10,453 nt of DNA from Bifidobacterium breve (lineage in GTDB: Bacteria > Actinomycetota > Acidimicrobiia > Acidimicrobiales > Ilumatobacteraceae), in the NCBI GenBank assembly GCA_945871625.1, contig CAMBWL010000024.1, positions 1-10,453 of the forward strand, written 5' to 3'. This document shows positions 6,054-10,453 of the stretch, piece by piece (the first letter of the stretch is position 1; each line of letters opens with the position of its first letter). The notes under the pieces were generated by a model. That model was given only the letters and a program-made list of their open reading frames with translations. It made no database searches and was not told the DNA's origin. The translations under genes were made by a program, and so were the position numbers.

Positions 6054-7916
6054 ATGGTGATTTCTCCCTCCGCGCTCAAGCGATTCTTAATCGGCAAGCC
6101 AATTGCTAGTTCTGAAGACGCACATCACCGACTCTCAAAAAAGATTGCGTTGCCGGTTTTTGCGAGCGATGCAATTTCAAGCACTGCGTATGCAACAGAA
6201 GAAATTCTGATCGTATTCTTATCGCTTGCGGCAGTCGGCATGACTGCATTTGACAACTTGGTACCGATTTCGATTCTCGTAGTTTTGCTGTTGGCAATTG
6301 TCGTCAGCAGTTATCGACAAACTATTTACGCCTACCCAAAAGGTGGGGGCAGCTACGTGGTGTCGCGCGAAAATCTGGGCCGCTCACCTTCGCTCGTGGC
6401 TGGCGCGTCGATGCTCGTCGACTACATCTTGACGGTTGCCGTATCGGTAAGCGCTGGTGTCGCAGCGATCGTTTCGGCGTTTGAAAACATGTTGCCGTAT
6501 CGAGTTGAACTTTGCGTCGGCTTCATCGTGCTTGTCACGCTGGCGAACCTGCGTGGCATAAAAGAATCGGGTGCCCTCTTCGCGCCGCCCACATATTTAT
6601 ATGTAGTGAGTCTCGCTTCATTGATCATCGTTGGCCTTTACAAGGTTTATTTTCAAGACCTCGGACCGATAGATCACTCCGATGCCTATGCGCAAGAACT
6701 CTTGTCGGGTCAAAAAACACTTACGATATTTTTCTTCCTCAAGGCTTTTTCTTCGGGCGCGGTTGCTTTGACCGGCATTGAGGCGGTTGCCGATGGCGTG
6801 CCGGCGTTTGAAAAACCAGAAGCGAAAAATGCTTCAAAGACGCTGATGTGGATGGCTGTAATTCTCGGCACTTCATTCTTCGGTTTGAGCGTGCTCGCCC
6901 AAGAAATACAGCCACTCAAAGATCATGAAGGTGAAATCAAAATCACGGTGCTGGCCCAAATGGCCGAACAAGTTTACGGTGGTCGCAACATATTTTTTTA
7001 CATTACACAGTTTGCAACATTCGGAATTTTGATTTTGGCGGCGAACACTGCATACGCCGACTTTCCGAGATTGTCTTCGATTATCGCCAAAGATAACTAC
7101 TTGCCTCGCCAATTGATGAACCGTGGCGACAGGCTTGTGTTCTCGAACGGAATTATTTTTCTTGGCGTAGCAGCAGGCCTGCTCGTTATTGCGTTCGGCG
7201 GCATCGTCAACGCTTTGATCCCTCTATATGCAGTGGGTGTATTCACCGGCTTCACACTTAGTCAGTTCGGCATGCTGGTGCGTCATCGAAAACTCAAAGA
7301 ACCTGGTTGGCAGTTGCGTGCTTTCTTTTCGGGCGTTGGTGCACTAACAACTTTTTTTGTCGCTGGCATCGTCGTTGTAGTCAAGTTCACTGACGGGGCG
7401 TGGATTCCGGCGGTGATTATTCCAACGATGATGGCAATTTTCTTGGCTGTCAATCGTCACTACACACGAGTGAGATCGTTCTTGCAAATCGAAGAGGGTT
7501 ATATCGCGCCGCGCCGAACTCACACGGTGATCGTGCTGGTTGGCTCAGTCAACAAAGGTGTGCTTCAGGCAGTGAAATATGCCGAAAGTTTGCGCCCGGA
7601 CAGACTTCTTGCTCTTTCAGTTGTCGGGTCGCCAGAAGAAAAAACGAAACTCGGCGATGATTGGGCGAAATACGGCATGACCGCCGAACTCGAGACCTTA
7701 ACCGACGATTTCAGAAACCTGACCGACACGATTCTGATGCATATCAACCGCATTGACGACGAGGACAGTGATGACATAATCACGGTTGTCATCCCCGAGT
7801 TCGTGACGGCGATTCGCTCGCAGTGGTTGCACAACCAATCGGCGCTGGCGATTAAAGCACGGTTGCTATATCGAAAAAATACCGTAGTCACCTCGGTGCC
7901 AATCGTTATTGAGTAA
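6054..7916 (+). CDS. KimA-like potassium/proton symporter (APC superfamily)
   Basis: This 620-residue integral membrane protein has about 12 membrane spans (about 30-475) and a cytosolic C-terminal domain (about 490-620) with a UspA-like start (HTVIVLVGSVNKGVL). It matches B. subtilis KimA (YdaO) across its length in my recollection: KRFLIGKP near the N-terminus, SYRQTIYAYPKGGGSYVVS, and LIPLYAVGVF. Residues reported to coordinate potassium in KimA all have counterparts at consistent offsets: D39, Y46, D123, T127, S131, T240, E243 and Y392. It is often annotated only as an amino-acid permease; the mycobacterial counterpart is, as I recall, Rv2690c beside ceoB. I infer proton-coupled potassium import at the cytoplasmic membrane, probably controlled by the divergent RCK pair. 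The ATG at 6054 puts the conserved N-terminal motif at residue 10, as in KimA. The SDR gene follows after 16 bp. Confidence 0.85.
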   Translation: MVISPSALKRFLIGKPIASSEDAHHRLSKKIALPVFASDAISSTAYATEEILIVFLSLAAVGMTAFDNLVPISILVVLLLAIVVSSYRQTIYAYPKGGGSYVVSRENLGRSPSLVAGASMLVDYILTVAVSVSAGVAAIVSAFENMLPYRVELCVGFIVLVTLANLRGIKESGALFAPPTYLYVVSLASLIIVGLYKVYFQDLGPIDHSDAYAQELLSGQKTLTIFFFLKAFSSGAVALTGIEAVADGVPAFEKPEAKNASKTLMWMAVILGTSFFGLSVLAQEIQPLKDHEGEIKITVLAQMAEQVYGGRNIFFYITQFATFGILILAANTAYADFPRLSSIIAKDNYLPRQLMNRGDRLVFSNGIIFLGVAAGLLVIAFGGIVNALIPLYAVGVFTGFTLSQFGMLVRHRKLKEPGWQLRAFFSGVGALTTFFVAGIVVVVKFTDGAWIPAVIIPTMMAIFLAVNRHYTRVRSFLQIEEGYIAPRRTHTVIVLVGSVNKGVLQAVKYAESLRPDRLLALSVVGSPEEKTKLGDDWAKYGMTAELETLTDDFRNLTDTILMHINRIDDEDSDDIITVVIPEFVTAIRSQWLHNQSALAIKARLLYRKNTVVTSVPIVIE

Positions 7917-7932
7917 CTAGCATTGCCGCTAT

Positions 7933-8826
7933 ATGAAAATCATTATTTCTGGTGCAAGCGGTCTAATCGGTAAACCACTAGTCGCTCGACTAAGAAAAAA
8001 TAATCATGAAGTCATTCAGCTCGTGCGTCGCGCTGCTAAGTCTGGCGAAAGCCAATGGAATCCGGCAAACGGTTTAATCGACGCGAGTGTCATTGACGGC
8101 GCTGATGCCGTGATTCATTTGTCGGGTGCGGGCATTGGCGACCGGCGCTGGACGGCAAAATATAAACAAGAATTGCTCGATAGTCGCACCAAAAGCACGA
8201 CACTATTGGCAACGACGATTGCCAAGTGCGCCAAGAAACCGAGCGTGTTCTTGTCGGCTTCAGGCGTCGGCATCTACGGCCCACGCGGCGACGAACAATT
8301 AACCGAGCAGTCGAGTCATGGTGACAGTTTCTTGGCCGAAATTTGCAAACAATGGGAAGCCGCGACAAAACCCGCAATTGATGCCGGTGTGCGCACGGTC
8401 TTTTTGCGTACCGGCATTGTCTTGACACCATTGGGTGGCGCACTAAAAAAACAATTGCCCTTATTCAAGTTTGGCCTGGGCGGCAAGTTTGGCAACGGCA
8501 AACAATGGCAAAGTTGGATCTCGCTCGACGACGAAATTTCAGCGATCGAACATCTGTTGACAGCAAACATATCGGGGGCTGTCAACTTGACTGCTCCGAA
8601 CCCAGTGACGAACGCTGAGTTCACCAAAGCACTCGGCCGCACACTGCGCCGACCTGCGCTACTGCCGATTCCTAAATTTGGACCAAAACTTTTGCTGGGT
8701 AGCGAACTCGTCGAGAATTTGTTGTTCACTGGTCAACGAGTGATGCCAGTTGAGTTGCAGAAATCTGGCTTTGCATTTCAACACTCGACGATTGATGTTG
8801 CATTGCGAGCATTACTCAACAAATGA
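7933..8826 (+). CDS. TIGR01777-type SDR epimerase family protein
   Basis: This 297-residue short-chain-dehydrogenase-like protein is of the YfcH/Rv2216 type. It has an N-terminal NAD(P)-binding GASGLIG (7-13), a conserved SASGVGIYGPRGDEQLTE block (108-125) containing the Ser and Tyr region, the QWQSWISLDD block (191-200) and a C-terminal DUF1731 region (about 248-295, with MPVELQKSGFAF). These features are diagnostic for the family, whose substrate is unknown; roles in septation and in nucleotide-sugar chemistry have been suggested for relatives. No Shine-Dalgarno is obvious before the ATG, which lies 16 bp after the KimA-like stop, so reinitiation or readthrough from that gene is possible. 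The stop overlaps the start of the flavoprotein gene by ATGA. In M. tuberculosis a member of this family sits between dlaT and lipB; here it is 6 kb away on the other strand. Confidence 0.88.
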   Translation: MKIIISGASGLIGKPLVARLRKNNHEVIQLVRRAAKSGESQWNPANGLIDASVIDGADAVIHLSGAGIGDRRWTAKYKQELLDSRTKSTTLLATTIAKCAKKPSVFLSASGVGIYGPRGDEQLTEQSSHGDSFLAEICKQWEAATKPAIDAGVRTVFLRTGIVLTPLGGALKKQLPLFKFGLGGKFGNGKQWQSWISLDDEISAIEHLLTANISGAVNLTAPNPVTNAEFTKALGRTLRRPALLPIPKFGPKLLLGSELVENLLFTGQRVMPVELQKSGFAFQHSTIDVALRALLNK

Positions 8827-10061
8827 ACCAACTGCCAACGCGCGTTGACGCGGTTGTCGTCGGCGCTGGCTTGGCGGGTTTGGCGGCCGCACGACAAATC
8901 AAGAGTCATGGCAGATCTGTAATCGTGATCGAAGCACAAGACGGCGTTGGCGGTCGCGTGCGCACCGATAAAGTCGACGGTTTTTTGCTGGATCGTGGAT
9001 TTCAAGTACTGCTGACTGCCTATCCCGAATTAAAAACTCAAATAGACATGAGTGCACTTGACCTGCAGATGTTCAGTTCGGGCGCACTCGTGATGCGCGA
9101 CGGCAAAGCGTCGGTTGTGACCGACCCATTTCGCGAACCCAGAAGAGCCGCCGCAACAGTTTTTGCGCCGATCGGTTCACTAAGCGACAAATTGCGTATT
9201 GCGGCATTGCGCTGGCGCGTGGTGCATCGTGAAGAAGGCAAAATTTTGGACGGAATCGATATCTCGACTGTTGTTGCGTTGCAAAGCATGGGCTTTTCGA
9301 CGACAATGATCGACCGCTTCTTTAGGCCGCTCTTTGGCGGCATTCAACTTGACCCCGAATTGCGCACCTCACGAAGAATGTTTGAAATTATTTTCAAATA
9401 TCTGAGCGAAGGGCAAAGTGCTTTGCCGACGAACGGAATGAGTGCGATCCCTGACCAGATGGCCAAACACTTGGGTGCTGAAAATATTTTTCTTGATACG
9501 CGAGCGACAAACATCGAGCCAGGATTCGTATCAACGGCAAATGCGCGCATCGAAACGAAAGCGATCGTCGTGGCGACTGATCAGCCGAGCGCCAGCGAAC
9601 TTTTGCGAACTACTGAAATTGCTTCACGGGTCGCGGGATGCGTTTACTTTTCTGCCGACACTCCGCCGACGCACGAGAAATTTGTTGTTCTCGACGGCAC
9701 GGGCCAAGGCCCCGTGTTGAACGCAGCAGTATTGACCAATGTCGCGCCAAGTTATGCCCCACCGGGCAAGCATCTGATTGTCGCCGCGTTGCCTGGCATC
9801 ATCACCGGTGATCTAGAGACAATGTCACGAGATCAACTTCGCACCTGGTGGGGACCTCAAGTCGATGCATGGAGTCACATCAAGACATACCGCATTACTC
9901 ATGCGGGGCCCGAACAACTGCCGCCATTTAATCCAAAACAAATAGTTTCACTGGGTAACGGCATGTTCGTTTGTGGCGATCATCGCGACACGGGGTCGAT
10001 TCAAGGCGCGCTCTACTCGGGTCGACGCTGCGGCGAAGCAGTAGCCGCTTCGCTTGCCTAG
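8823..10061 (+). CDS. FAD-dependent oxidoreductase, phytoene-desaturase/amine-oxidase-like
   Basis: This 412-residue flavoprotein has an N-terminal dinucleotide fold: GAGLAG (14-19), ribose-binding E37 and GGRVRTD (43-49). The C-terminal FAD contact MFVCGDHRDTGSIQGALYSG (381-400) is the form found in phytoene desaturase and amine oxidase relatives. The middle contains FRPLFGGIQLDPELRTSRRM and ALPTNGMSAIPDQMAKHL, blocks I associate with uncharacterised bacterial and plastid-like members rather than with CrtI or MAO proper. There is no signal peptide and no clear membrane helix. The substrate is unknown; candidates are an isoprenoid, a porphyrin-like or an amine compound. The ATG overlaps the preceding SDR stop by 4 bp, so the two reductive/oxidative enzymes are translationally coupled and may act in one pathway. 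The SRPBCC gene follows 9 bp after the stop. Confidence 0.85.
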   Translation: MNQLPTRVDAVVVGAGLAGLAAARQIKSHGRSVIVIEAQDGVGGRVRTDKVDGFLLDRGFQVLLTAYPELKTQIDMSALDLQMFSSGALVMRDGKASVVTDPFREPRRAAATVFAPIGSLSDKLRIAALRWRVVHREEGKILDGIDISTVVALQSMGFSTTMIDRFFRPLFGGIQLDPELRTSRRMFEIIFKYLSEGQSALPTNGMSAIPDQMAKHLGAENIFLDTRATNIEPGFVSTANARIETKAIVVATDQPSASELLRTTEIASRVAGCVYFSADTPPTHEKFVVLDGTGQGPVLNAAVLTNVAPSYAPPGKHLIVAALPGIITGDLETMSRDQLRTWWGPQVDAWSHIKTYRITHAGPEQLPPFNPKQIVSLGNGMFVCGDHRDTGSIQGALYSGRRCGEAVAASLA

Positions 10062-10070
10062 CATCAAGTA

Positions 10071-10453
10071 ATGGAAAAAAACATTTCAAGTGTGGTCGAT
10101 AAAAAAAGCAAACTAGTTTCGGCGAGCCACTTCGTGCCTGCAACGCCTAATGAGATATTTGAACTGCTGGCGAACCCTGCGATGCACTCGGTTATTGACG
10201 GCTCTGGATCAGTTTTGGCGCCGAAAGATTCGGCCCCGCAAAGACTCTCGCTGAATGCAACTTTTGGCATGAGCATGAAAAAAGGTATGCCCTACAAAAT
10301 CACAAACACAGTCGTTGAGTTTGTTGAAGGTAAGCAGATTGCATGGCGACACTTTGGCGGCCACATTTGGCGTTACATTCTCGAGCCAACTGCTGGCGGC
10401 ACAACAGTCACAGAGCAGTTCGCATATCGCAATAGCAAATCACCGTTGATGCT
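10071..10453 (+). CDS. SRPBCC (START/Bet v1-like) family protein, 3' end cut by the window edge
   Basis: About 127 codons are visible from the ATG at 10071. After a short charged lead (MEKNISSVVDKKSK), the frame gives LVSASHFVPATPNEIFELLA, the standard first strand and helix of SRPBCC/polyketide-cyclase-like domains. Later come TNTVVEFVEGKQIAWRHFGG, IWRYILEPTAGGTTVTEQFA and the beginning of the next segment, matching the order of the helix-grip beta sheet. A full domain has about 140-160 residues, so only the last helix should be missing. These proteins bind hydrophobic ligands in a deep pocket; some act as cyclases or lipid carriers. The position 9 bp after the flavoprotein gene suggests cotranscription and perhaps handling of the same hydrophobic substrate, which is inference. 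No strong ribosome site is visible (CAAGTA before the ATG). Confidence 0.8.
   Translation, partial: MEKNISSVVDKKSKLVSASHFVPATPNEIFELLANPAMHSVIDGSGSVLAPKDSAPQRLSLNATFGMSMKKGMPYKITNTVVEFVEGKQIAWRHFGGHIWRYILEPTAGGTTVTEQFAYRNSKSPLM

Overview
The window looks like a chromosomal piece from an actinobacterium of moderate GC, plausibly an aquatic Acidimicrobiia/Ilumatobacter-type lineage. The reasons are an actinobacterial-style lipoyl operon (E3, E2, lipB), a paired TrkA/RCK cluster next to a KimA-like permease and a small OB-fold gene, as I recall from the mycobacterial ceoB/ceoC region, and an MPT53/DsbE-type lipoprotein. The lineage call is inference. Coding density is very high, many genes overlap by 1 to 4 bases, and there is no RNA gene, insertion sequence, prophage or CRISPR array.

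Left part (1-3525, minus strand): lpdA, then an E2 acyltransferase with one lipoyl domain, then lipB running off the left edge. Together they form the E3, the E2 and the enzyme that starts lipoylation of the E2. A candidate promoter lies just upstream of lpdA, and a possible 30-residue membrane peptide lies upstream of that.

Middle left (3747-4663, plus strand): a secreted thioredoxin-fold lipoprotein of the MPT53/DsbE type, coupled to an OB-fold gene. The first active-site cysteine of the lipoprotein is replaced by an in-frame TGA (4008-4010). The reading frame continues intact for 99 more codons with strong family similarity, and a small hairpin with a GGUC loop follows at a distance suited to a bacterial SECIS element. 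This is the main discovery candidate: a selenocysteine (UxxC) extracytoplasmic thiol oxidoreductase. TGA is the normal terminator of five genes here, so a reassigned genetic code is unlikely.

Centre (4671-7916): two overlapping TrkA/RCK genes on the minus strand, divergent over 64 bp from a 620-residue KimA-like potassium/proton symporter whose potassium-site residues all appear conserved. No TrkH/KtrB channel is present, which suggests that the RCK pair gates or regulates the KimA-like importer.

Right part (7933-10453, plus strand): a TIGR01777-type SDR epimerase, a phytoene-desaturase/amine-oxidase-like flavoprotein overlapping it by ATGA, and a partial SRPBCC (START-like) protein. These are probably cotranscribed, with unknown substrates.
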